Assembly (NCBI GenBank): GCA_943787265.1
Contig: CALSLT010000001.1
Location: forward strand, 62,001-126,000
DNA: 64,000 nt
Reading direction: 5' to 3'
Source: an uncultured Planctomycetaceae bacterium
GTDB lineage: Bacteria; Planctomycetota; Planctomycetia; Planctomycetales; Planctomycetaceae
The translations under genes and the position numbers were made by a program. Under the pieces are notes generated by a model. It was not told the DNA's origin. It saw only the letters and a list, made by a program, of their open reading frames with translations, and ran no database searches. This document shows positions 27,448 through 35,457 of the stretch, one piece after another (position 1 is the first letter of the stretch; each line of letters begins with the position of its first letter).

Positions 27448-29745
27448 TCATTCCACGGACGACTTATGATCAGCGTCCTGATGGAGCATGGTTCGAATAG
27501 TCTGCTCGAAGTCGTGAGCAAACTCCCGGAGTTGCAGAGCGGGCTGTTTCGGACCCGGCCACGGAGTGACGACCGGAGTGTGCTTAGCTTTCGCGTATCA
27601 AGTGCGAGAGTCGTTGCCAGGCGGACATAATCGTGCTCATCTGCCGCGACAAATTCGTCGAGGCCGACTGTTTTCAAAACACTCGCCCCCATCCGACTAC
27701 AGAATCGTCCGCCGGGCAGCGTGACAACGGGGACGCCCATCCACAACGCGTCGCAGGTCGTCGTTCCACCGTTGTACGGAACGGTGTCCAGGGCGATGTC
27801 AATGCGAGAGTATTCGGCCATAAATGCTGACAGCGGCACTGTCGGTGGCAGCGGGTCGATTCTTGCCGCATCGATGCCGCAATCCGCGAACCGTCGTCGA
27901 GTCAATTCACGCGTTTCCTTGTCGGCCAGCGGGAGCGCTTTCAGGACGAGCCTGGAATTCGGCACGGCATCAAGCACACGGCTCCACAGTCGTATCGTTG
28001 AATCGGTCAGCTTCGCGAGGTGGTTGAACGAGCCGAAAGTGATGAATCCATTCTTTTCAAACGGCGGCACTAGCAACGTCCGGCGAATCCGGTTGTGGCT
28101 GATAACAAAGGAAGCAATTGCCGAGTCGAGCGATGCGCTCGTGCGAGTCGAGCGGCTGCTCCGGCGGGCAGAGATGATGATCGGCGATGAGCCAGTCGTT
28201 GGCGGGGCGTTCGGTTTTTCCGGGATATCCAAGATACGTTGCGAGAATCGGTGCTGGTTTGCGGGCAAGCAGCATGGCGCGATTCTTCGCCGTGTGTCCA
28301 CACAGGTCGATCAGAATGTCGAGTTCGTCGGAACGGATCTGTTCTTCGAGTCTGACGTCGTTCCAGGACGAACACTCATGCCAGGTCAGTTCGAAATTTC
28401 GCAGACGCTTCGTCAGTTCGTCGGTCGATGCGTTGTCCGAGTAACAGATAATCTCGAAGTTCTCGCGATCGTGGTGCCTGAGAATGGGCTCGGCAAAGTA
28501 ACCAACAGGATGCTTCAACAGGTCTGGCGAAAGATAACCGACGCGAATTCGCGAGCCAGGCTTCCGAGTACGGACAGTGCACGGAAGGGGCTCATCATTC
28601 TGAGTCGCCAGGTTATGCAACTTCAGCGACAGCTTGCTGTGAATTTTGAGAATCTCGGCATCCGAGAGTGCGTCGCTGTAAAGTGAAGAAAACAGTGCAT
28701 TGCCGATCAGCGTCGTGTCGTCAGTTTTCTTCGATAGTGCTTCGTCGAAAGCGGCGCGCGATTGTTCGCAAAGGCCCTGCTCATGCAGACCGTTCGCGAG
28801 CAGACTGAATCCTTCCGGACGATGAGGAGACAACCTCGCCAAACGCTCACCAATCTGCATGGCTTCAGAGACGTGACCAGTCGTTGACAGAATCAGTCCC
28901 AGCTTCAAGTTCGCACCAAGGTCGTCCGGTGCTCGACGAACTGCATCCCGAAAATGCCCGACTGCCTGTTCGTGACGATGCTCCTTCTGTCGCAATGTCC
29001 CTAGGTTGATATGCGGTTCAGGATTGTTCGGTTCGAGTTTCGCCAACTCGTTCCACCAACGCACAGCCGTATCAACGTTGCCCCGTTCATATTCAATAAG
29101 ACCGATCAGCGTGTAGGCATTTCCATAATCAGGCTGAAGCTTGAGAATCTGCTGCGCTGCGTTCAGAGCCGCATCGGTTGCACCGGTTTCGTATCCGAGA
29201 ATCGCTCGCTCGTACAGGAGTTCTGCCGACAGATTCTCCGTGCTGAGGGCTTCGTGCAGCACCACTCGTGTTTCATCGAAACGCTTCTGGCTTCTCAGAA
29301 CTCGAGCCAGGTTGACTCGCGGTTTCGGATGCTGAGGATTGAGGGCGATGGCGCGTCGATAAATCTCAATAGCCGTTTCGCTGTCTCCGGCGTCACGGAC
29401 GAGATTCGCCAGATTCAAGGCTGCAGGAAAAAACTTTGGCGCCACCTGCAGTGTGCGTTCAAACGTCTGTCGTGATTTCTCGATCTGGCCCGCTCGTTGC
29501 AGAGCATTCGCGTAGTTAAACCAAAGCTCGGGTTGCTGCTCCCCCTGGGACGTCAGCTCTTCGTAAAGTGCGAGTCCGTCGTCAAACTTTCCAGCTCGAA
29601 CAAGCGCCGACGCTAAATTAGCAGTAACCGTTTGGTCGCCAGGGTGACGGCAGAGGATCTGCTGGTACTCGTTGATGGCTTCGTCAAGTCGTCCCTGCCC
29701 ATGCAGAGCCAGGGCTTTGTTCAACGCGTCCTGCGGAGCATCCAT
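27448..29745 (-). pseudogene. TPR / O-GlcNAc-transferase-like (GT41) protein, two frameshifts
   Basis: With corrections the locus encodes about 765 residues. Tetratricopeptide repeats span about 1-365 (ALALHGQGRLDEAINEYQQI is the first). A GT41 (SPINDLY/OGT-like) catalytic part follows, with VGYLSPDLLKHPVGYF, ATYLGYPGKT, FITFGSFNHLAKL and DTVPYNGGTTTCDALWMGVP. The frame shifts +1 near 28070 (after PDVAS) and -1 near 27552 (after NSPLC), then ends EFAHDFEQTIRTMLHQDADH before the TGA at 27448. Start ATG 29745 lies 17 bases after the DUF1501 gene. Either a decaying gene or sequence errors. It would add a sugar to proteins in the cytosol. Confidence 0.83.
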
Positions 29746-29761
29746 GCTGAGTCGTTTCGTC

Positions 29762-31159
29762 TTACGCCATGATGTCGAACACAGGCCGACCATTGGCGAT
29801 GGGGAGCGGGCGATTGAGGTTGTCGTGAACTTCCGTGGCGGGGTCGACTCCGAGCAAGTGGTAGACCGTCGCTGCCAGATCTCCGGTCGTGACCGGGTCG
29901 CGATCAGGGAAGGCTCCGTGCCGGTCCGAGCGTCCGTAGACGGCTCCGCCTTTGACTCCGCCACCAGCCATCAACACGGTGTAGCATTTTGGCCAGTGGT
30001 CGCGGCTGATGCTCTTGTTGATCTTTGGAGTTCGCCCGAACTCGCCCATCCACAGCACGAGAGTTTGGTCCAGGAGCCCCCGATCTTCCAGATCGTGCAG
30101 CAGGACGGGCAGCGTGTGATCGGTGATCGGCAAATGGTACGCCGGGAGAATTTCGAACATCCGAGTGTCATCGAAGCCGTGCGTGTCCCAGCCACCTTCG
30201 GTCTTACTGCGTCCACCGATGCTTCGAGCAAAGTAGTTCGTCACAAATTTGACGCCTGATTCAACGAGCCGTCGAGACAGCAGACAGCCCTGCCCATAGG
30301 TCGTGCGACCGTAGGCTTCGCGAAGCGGATCAGGCTCTGTGGAAAGGTCGAACGCTTCTCGAACTCGTTGAGAATTCAGCATGGCCAACGCACGTTGGTA
30401 ATAAGCGTTGACGCCTTGTGCAGCGGCTGATTTGTCGAGATCGCGAGCCTGCTGATTAATCAATTGCTGCAGCTTTCGACGATCGCCCAACCGTTTCATG
30501 GAAACGTCGGCAGGCAGGCTGAGTTGCGACAGCCTGAAGTCGGGAGCGTTCGGGTCGTTTGGTACGAACAGGGGATCGTGGATGCGGCCGAGAAAACTCG
30601 CTCGCTGGCCCGGGGTTGTCGAACCGTCAGAAACAGTCCACGGGTACGAGACGAAGGTCGGCATCCCGTTGGAGTTTGGAGCGACCGCGTCGACAACCGA
30701 ACCGTACGCAGGAAACAAGTCGAGCGAATCCCGCAGCCGCTGGTCGTCAACTGCTGGCTCAACACCGGTCAGAGCTGTATAGCCTGCAGAGTTATGATTG
30801 TTCATCGTGTGATGAACCGTGCGAATCTGCGCGATCTTATCCATCACTTTGGCGGTTTCGGGCAAGTGCTCGCAGACGTGCATGCCCGGTACTGAAGTGG
30901 AAATCGGGTTGTACTTTGAGCGGTACGCGTCGGGAGCGTCCAATTTCATATCGAACGTGTCGACATGACTTGGTCCTCCCCATTGAAAGAGGAAGATCAC
31001 GGACTTCGCTCGGGCTGCAGGAGCGTTTCCCGATGATGAGTTTTCCTTAGCTTCGAGCAACTTCGGCAACGTCAGACCAAGTAACCCCGGGCCGCCCGCG
31101 CGGAGAAGATCGCGACGATGGAATTCGGCGAAGTTTGCGATTGGCTTTTGTGGACTCAT
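29762..31159 (-). CDS. DUF1501 protein with Tat signal
   Basis: This 465-residue protein has a twin-arginine export signal (RRDLLRAGGPGLLGLTLPKL at about 14-33). A DUF1501 domain with a sulfatase/alkaline-phosphatase-like fold follows, containing VIFLFQWGGPSHVDTFD, MNNHNSAGYTALTG and WMGEFGRTPKIN. The domain is characteristic of planctomycetes and is nearly always encoded next to a DUF1549/DUF1553 protein, as here (29 bases after it). Its biochemical function is not established, and export to the periplasm is clear. AAGAGA lies about 9 bases before ATG 31159. The glycosyltransferase-like gene follows closely, probably in the same operon. Confidence 0.93.
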   Translation of the reverse strand: MSPQKPIANFAEFHRRDLLRAGGPGLLGLTLPKLLEAKENSSSGNAPAARAKSVIFLFQWGGPSHVDTFDMKLDAPDAYRSKYNPISTSVPGMHVCEHLPETAKVMDKIAQIRTVHHTMNNHNSAGYTALTGVEPAVDDQRLRDSLDLFPAYGSVVDAVAPNSNGMPTFVSYPWTVSDGSTTPGQRASFLGRIHDPLFVPNDPNAPDFRLSQLSLPADVSMKRLGDRRKLQQLINQQARDLDKSAAAQGVNAYYQRALAMLNSQRVREAFDLSTEPDPLREAYGRTTYGQGCLLSRRLVESGVKFVTNYFARSIGGRSKTEGGWDTHGFDDTRMFEILPAYHLPITDHTLPVLLHDLEDRGLLDQTLVLWMGEFGRTPKINKSISRDHWPKCYTVLMAGGGVKGGAVYGRSDRHGAFPDRDPVTTGDLAATVYHLLGVDPATEVHDNLNRPLPIANGRPVFDIMA

Positions 31160-31188
31160 AACGCGTCTCTTTGAAACTCCACCCTACG

Positions 31189-33483
31189 TCATCTTCGGAA
31201 CAGAAACTCATTCGAATTGAGCAGTGCCCAGGCGACGTCTTCCAGACCGCGTCGTGGACTGTTTGAACTCTTAATGTGACTTTCGGCCGCGGCCAGTTCA
31301 TCAGCAGAAGGCTTACGGCTTAATGCGGACCAGTAAAGATCGGCTATCGTCTCTGCAAACGATTCGCTGTTTTTCTCTGCCCGCGCGATACGGCCTTTGT
31401 CGCTGCGAAGTAACTCGTCGACAAGTTCACCGCTGACCATCTCAAACGTCTGAGCCAATGTCGTGCCGTTTGTCCTTTCGCACTCACATGTCAGCAATCT
31501 GCCCGGCTTACCAAACAGCGCGAGAAACCTGTCGCCAATTTCAGGCTTCGCGTAGCGGTGGTCGCCGTTTCGAACACCTGGTAGTTGAACAGCCTTCATG
31601 CCAGCTTCGTGCCCTCCAAATTTGATCGGAAGATCCAGCGTCTGACCGATGGCGTCGAGCGTTTGTTCTGCAGTCAAGCGGCGAGGAACGCCTCGTGAAA
31701 AAAGCATCTCGTCATCAGCGTTGGTTGTGTTGGTCGACGACGATAGTTGATAGACGGTCGAATTCATGATGACTCGCATCAAGTGTCTGACGTGGAAGTC
31801 ACCTCTAACGAACTCTTCGGTCAATGCTTCTAATAGTTCGGGATTCACCGGCGGGTTGGTCGACCGGAAATCATCAATCGGATCGACAATTCCTTGCCCC
31901 ATGATCTGATACCAGATTCGATTGGCCTGGGCAGCCGCGAATCGCTCGTTATCTGGTGAGCCCGTCCAGGCGGCCAATCGTTGCAAGCGATCGAGTTCTT
32001 TTGAATCAGACTTCTGATCCCCGGTAATGGCATCGTTTTCTGCATTCGAATGGTTTCCGAGGTAACGGAGTCCCGCCGTTTCACCGGTCGTCGGATTCTT
32101 CACGTCACCCTCGTTTTTGAGCAGGACAATTTGCTCGCCGACGAACTCGTTTTTGTCATTCTTGTCGCGGCGTTGGTTCTCGATGATTTTGTAGTCAATC
32201 CGGCCAAAGAAGTTCGACCAGCCGTAGTAGTCATCCTGAGTCCAACGGTCGAACGGGTGGTTGTGACACTTTGCACATTGCAGCCGGATCCCCAGAAACA
32301 CCTGCGCTGCTGCTTCCGCACGGAGTTCCGGCTTCCGCAACGCTCGATAGAAGTTGGTCGGCGGAACTTTGTACGTGCTACCTCGCGCTTCGAGGATTTC
32401 TTTCGCCAGTTGATTGAGAGGTTTGTGCTTCGCGAAAGAGTTCCGAATCCACGCATGGAAAACTTCAACGCCTTTGCGGTCGAGTGTTTTCTCTTCAACC
32501 CTCAGCAGGTCTGCCCATCGCAGAGTCTGCATGTCGGCAAACTCGGGCGAGTCCAACAGCGTGTCGATTAACTTCGCCCGTTTATCAGACTCCGTTTCTT
32601 CCGTGAACTGTCTGGCCTGCTCAGCGGTTGGCAACAACCCGGTCAGATCGAGATATGCCCGACGCAGGAAGGCTGTGTCATCACACAATTCTGAAGGATT
32701 GATCTTGAGCCGCGCCAGTTGCTTGAAGACCAACTCGTCGACGAAGTTTGCCGGCGGCGGAAACTTGCTGACAAAGTTCGGGCGTTCCGGGACGAACTCC
32801 AGTCGCACGGGTACCTGCTGATCGAGATACCGGGCTGTCACGGTTGTCAGTCCGGAACGATCGGAGCTGACAACACCGTCATCGGAAACTGAAACAAACG
32901 TCGCTGACGATTCAAAGACACTTAGATGTGTCACATCGCGAACTTGCCCGTCACTGAATTCGGCAATCGCTCGTACGCTTGCTGAGATGTCCGGCGCATA
33001 AATCGTGGCGTGCTGCGGGTCGACTTTCAGACCGACCAGACTCGGAGCATCGTCAGCATCAGCCGGCATGCCCGCCGCAATCCAGTCGCGAAGAATCCGG
33101 TACGCTTCAGAGTCTGTTTTAAATCGCCGCCCGCCTTCATGCGGAACATTCATGACCGGCTTCTGCAACAACAGGCTGGCTTCCGGCTGAACAATATTTG
33201 CACGCCGCGATCCGCCATGCCGAGTCAGCGTCTCAAAGTCAACAGCCGGGCTCTGTCCACGCAAAGAAAGCTTCAGTCTGCCCTTGCCGTTCGCATTCCC
33301 ATGACAAGTCCCCTGATTGCAGCCTGCTTTCGACACAACCGCCATCACGTCATTCCGAAACGAATGCAGTTGAGAACTGACTGGTTTGCTGGCACCGGTA
33401 GCGCATGAGACAGTCAGGATGCCGGTCGTGAAAGCGAAATAGCCAACGACGATGAATACTGTTGGAAAGGCCGTTTTATTCAT
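31189..33483 (-). CDS. DUF1549/DUF1553 protein with Big_2 domain (planctomycete cytochrome type)
   Basis: This 764-residue exported protein begins with a signal segment. An N-terminal cysteine motif CNQGTCHG follows, a C-x4-CH variant of a heme-binding site. Next come a Big_2 (Ig-like) domain (about 165-235), DUF1549 (about 245-450) with a classical CAKCHNHP motif, and DUF1553 (about 520-760, WYQIMGQGIVDPIDDFR). Family members are assumed to be periplasmic c-type-cytochrome-related proteins working with DUF1501 partners. Heme binding here is likely but unproven. ATG 33483 (MNKTAFPT) was chosen since the 25 codons upstream look unlike a signal peptide. No good ribosome site precedes it. Confidence 0.88.
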   Translation of the reverse strand: MNKTAFPTVFIVVGYFAFTTGILTVSCATGASKPVSSQLHSFRNDVMAVVSKAGCNQGTCHGNANGKGRLKLSLRGQSPAVDFETLTRHGGSRRANIVQPEASLLLQKPVMNVPHEGGRRFKTDSEAYRILRDWIAAGMPADADDAPSLVGLKVDPQHATIYAPDISASVRAIAEFSDGQVRDVTHLSVFESSATFVSVSDDGVVSSDRSGLTTVTARYLDQQVPVRLEFVPERPNFVSKFPPPANFVDELVFKQLARLKINPSELCDDTAFLRRAYLDLTGLLPTAEQARQFTEETESDKRAKLIDTLLDSPEFADMQTLRWADLLRVEEKTLDRKGVEVFHAWIRNSFAKHKPLNQLAKEILEARGSTYKVPPTNFYRALRKPELRAEAAAQVFLGIRLQCAKCHNHPFDRWTQDDYYGWSNFFGRIDYKIIENQRRDKNDKNEFVGEQIVLLKNEGDVKNPTTGETAGLRYLGNHSNAENDAITGDQKSDSKELDRLQRLAAWTGSPDNERFAAAQANRIWYQIMGQGIVDPIDDFRSTNPPVNPELLEALTEEFVRGDFHVRHLMRVIMNSTVYQLSSSTNTTNADDEMLFSRGVPRRLTAEQTLDAIGQTLDLPIKFGGHEAGMKAVQLPGVRNGDHRYAKPEIGDRFLALFGKPGRLLTCECERTNGTTLAQTFEMVSGELVDELLRSDKGRIARAEKNSESFAETIADLYWSALSRKPSADELAAAESHIKSSNSPRRGLEDVAWALLNSNEFLFRR

Positions 33484-33606
33484 GGGAGGGAGAGCGTGGC
33501 GGGAGTCGGGTAAATGCTGGAGGCAGCAGTCTATCCGAATTCTGCGAGCGAGACACAAGTGGACGCGAATCGTGGCCGACCATGAAGAGGAGTTTCTTTC
33601 GGAAAC

Positions 33607-34029
33607 CTAGTCGGGCGTTGCGACGATCGACGTTCCGTCTACAGACAGTTCAATTGCCGGCGACTTGTTTTCGTATGCGACTTTCAGCTTTGCGAGCAAC
33701 TCCCCCGTCAGTTCTTTGATGTCGCCGGGGTTCAGGCTTTTTGTGCTTCCCGAGCCAATGTAAGTGACCGAGTCATCCTCGCCCTCAGCTCGTATACTGA
33801 CTTTCTGCTTTTTCCCAAGTGTTATGGAGATCTCAACGTGATGAATTGATTTGGTGCCGCTCATTGAAGTCCCGTACTTTCGCAAAACCAATTTAGTGAC
33901 TGACGGTTCTGATCCCAAAGTTGTAGTTACTTCAGCCAGGTCTCGAGACCACGTTGTGCAAGCGTGAAGCAGATCATCTGCGGAGTTGGCTCTCAATTCG
34001 GAACAACTGCATTTCGTGCTGAATTGCAT
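33607..34029 (-). CDS. uncharacterised protein, about 140 residues
   Basis: This protein has no recognised family. The C-terminal 80 residues look like alternating beta strands (HHVEISITLGKKQKVSIRAE and AIELSVDGTSIVATPD), while the N-terminal part is helical (NSADDLLHACTTWSRDLAEV). No signal peptide is visible. The start is uncertain. ATG 34029 follows GGAGAT at a good distance but overlaps the upstream gene by 56 bases; TTG 33996 would reduce the overlap. The close coupling suggests it works with the lipoprotein encoded just upstream. Confidence 0.6.
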   Translation of the reverse strand: MQFSTKCSCSELRANSADDLLHACTTWSRDLAEVTTTLGSEPSVTKLVLRKYGTSMSGTKSIHHVEISITLGKKQKVSIRAEGEDDSVTYIGSGSTKSLNPGDIKELTGELLAKLKVAYENKSPAIELSVDGTSIVATPD

Positions 34030-35002
34030 TAAGCACATCTCCGGTCGTCCCGAAACCTGGCTGATGGCCCTTAATGTTCACTTTGACTTTCTGGCCTCTG
34101 AGGTCTTTCGCAAGCTGAGTGGGCGGAAATGGATGATCCAGATAGCTCCATGTCACTTTCAGATACTGCGTCTGGTCGCCGTCTTTAGGAACATCGCCCT
34201 GGCCGGCATGGGTTTCGATTGAACCGAGACGTTCCACGCTGAAAGTATATTCTTTGCCTTCAATTTCGGCCGTCAATGTTCCTGCCCCTGCGGGAAGATA
34301 GTCTTCGAACTTCACCCGAAAAGAGATTGATAGTCCACTGATATTACCGTCGTTTTCCACCTTGTACTTTGAGATAAACTGGTCGTCCATCTTGTGAATG
34401 ACATACTCCGGCGGTGTCGTTTTCAGATCGGACACTTCTGAAATGTTGTTGATGTGACTTTCCGGGATCTTAATCCCGCCACCTTTGCTCATGACCGAAG
34501 TTGCCAGAGCAAGACGAAGGAACTGGTGTTTCTTGTCTGCCGGTACCCAGTAGTACATCTCGTCGCAGCAGACACTGATATGAGCGTCGCCGCAGGGTGG
34601 CGGGTCACAGGTGCAATAGAAATTTTCTTCTCTTGGCCGGACGAAGTCGAGATATGCCAGGTAGACGGCGTCATTGTCGGTCACCGGGTTGGCAGTAACC
34701 GTCAGGACATTTCTCTGTGAACCCCCAAGGGAAATGTTCATCAGCCGTGATCCGAAATCAGCCATGCCCGCCCCGACACTCCCGTCGTGGCCGATAGTGC
34801 CAGTGATGCTTTCATACTGCATCTGCACGAACGGGAAGCCGTTATGAGCACGCACCAGATTGTCCATGATCTGATTTGTGTACATATCCATGACTGACGT
34901 ACGAATCGCGTCCTGATCCTGCTGAAGTTGCTGCGCGCGGCAACCCACCAGCATCGTCAACACGACGGTGGCAACAGCGATTCGTCTGAAAGCACCAAGC
35001 AT
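33974..35002 (-). CDS. uncharacterised lipoprotein, 342 residues
   Basis: The signal peptide ends in a lipobox (VVLTMLVGCRAQ, Cys near 21). The mature protein starts with a helical segment, then a mixed region with a cysteine cluster at about 130-147 (YCTCDPPPCGDAHISVCCDE). A beta-rich C-terminal half follows, containing GTLTAEIEGKEYTFSVERLG. I do not recognise a family. Five of the six cluster cysteines lie within 17 residues, which suggests disulfides or metal binding in the periplasm. It is encoded upstream of, and overlapping, the small protein gene, and is probably its operon partner. Confidence 0.7.
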   Translation of the reverse strand: MLGAFRRIAVATVVLTMLVGCRAQQLQQDQDAIRTSVMDMYTNQIMDNLVRAHNGFPFVQMQYESITGTIGHDGSVGAGMADFGSRLMNISLGGSQRNVLTVTANPVTDNDAVYLAYLDFVRPREENFYCTCDPPPCGDAHISVCCDEMYYWVPADKKHQFLRLALATSVMSKGGGIKIPESHINNISEVSDLKTTPPEYVIHKMDDQFISKYKVENDGNISGLSISFRVKFEDYLPAGAGTLTAEIEGKEYTFSVERLGSIETHAGQGDVPKDGDQTQYLKVTWSYLDHPFPPTQLAKDLRGQKVKVNIKGHQPGFGTTGDVLNAIQHEMQLFRIESQLRR

Positions 35003-35457
35003 CGATCAGCTCCATCTGACAGGCAAGGCGACACAATGAACCACGTGCGCCGAGTGAATCCGTTCAGATGGATGATCGTCGTACGATCAGGCAATGGTGC
35101 AGAGTTTTGTCGACCGTCCCCCACGGAAAAGGCGTTGAATACACTGCATCCGACAGAACCGGCACAATGGGAAGACGGCTCACGATCGAAACGGGCGACC
35201 GACATAATCGCTACATCCGGAAAGGGCAAGTCGTGTGGTAAACGATTTGCTGCACCGCACCATGCTTTGCAGACCAGGAAATTCGACTTCCTGCCAGTGA
35301 CGCCGCACTCCGAGCTGAAATCCCCCGCTTAGCTGTTCTGCTGCCTCGTTTCGGTCGCAGAATTTGACTACACAATGATCCGGACGGAGCCTCCTGCAGC
35401 AAATGCGGAGTCTTGGGATTCACTGAAACTTTCTCACCAGGCAGCGACTGTCAGACC
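35003..35457. other. divergent intergenic region, no gene recognised
   Basis: This 455-base region separates the lipoprotein gene (minus) from the sulfatase-lyase gene (plus). Short open frames on both strands show no domain or codon character. It should contain both promoters; none was defined. Confidence 0.4.

Noticed and set aside
27721..28686. Plus-strand frame of 321 codons
   Set aside because: It lies antisense to the GT41-like gene whose motifs are unmistakable.
34928..35332. Plus-strand frame of 134 codons in the gap before the sulfatase-lyase
   Set aside because: The composition is random-like, no family is recognised, and it overlaps the start of the lipoprotein gene on the other strand.
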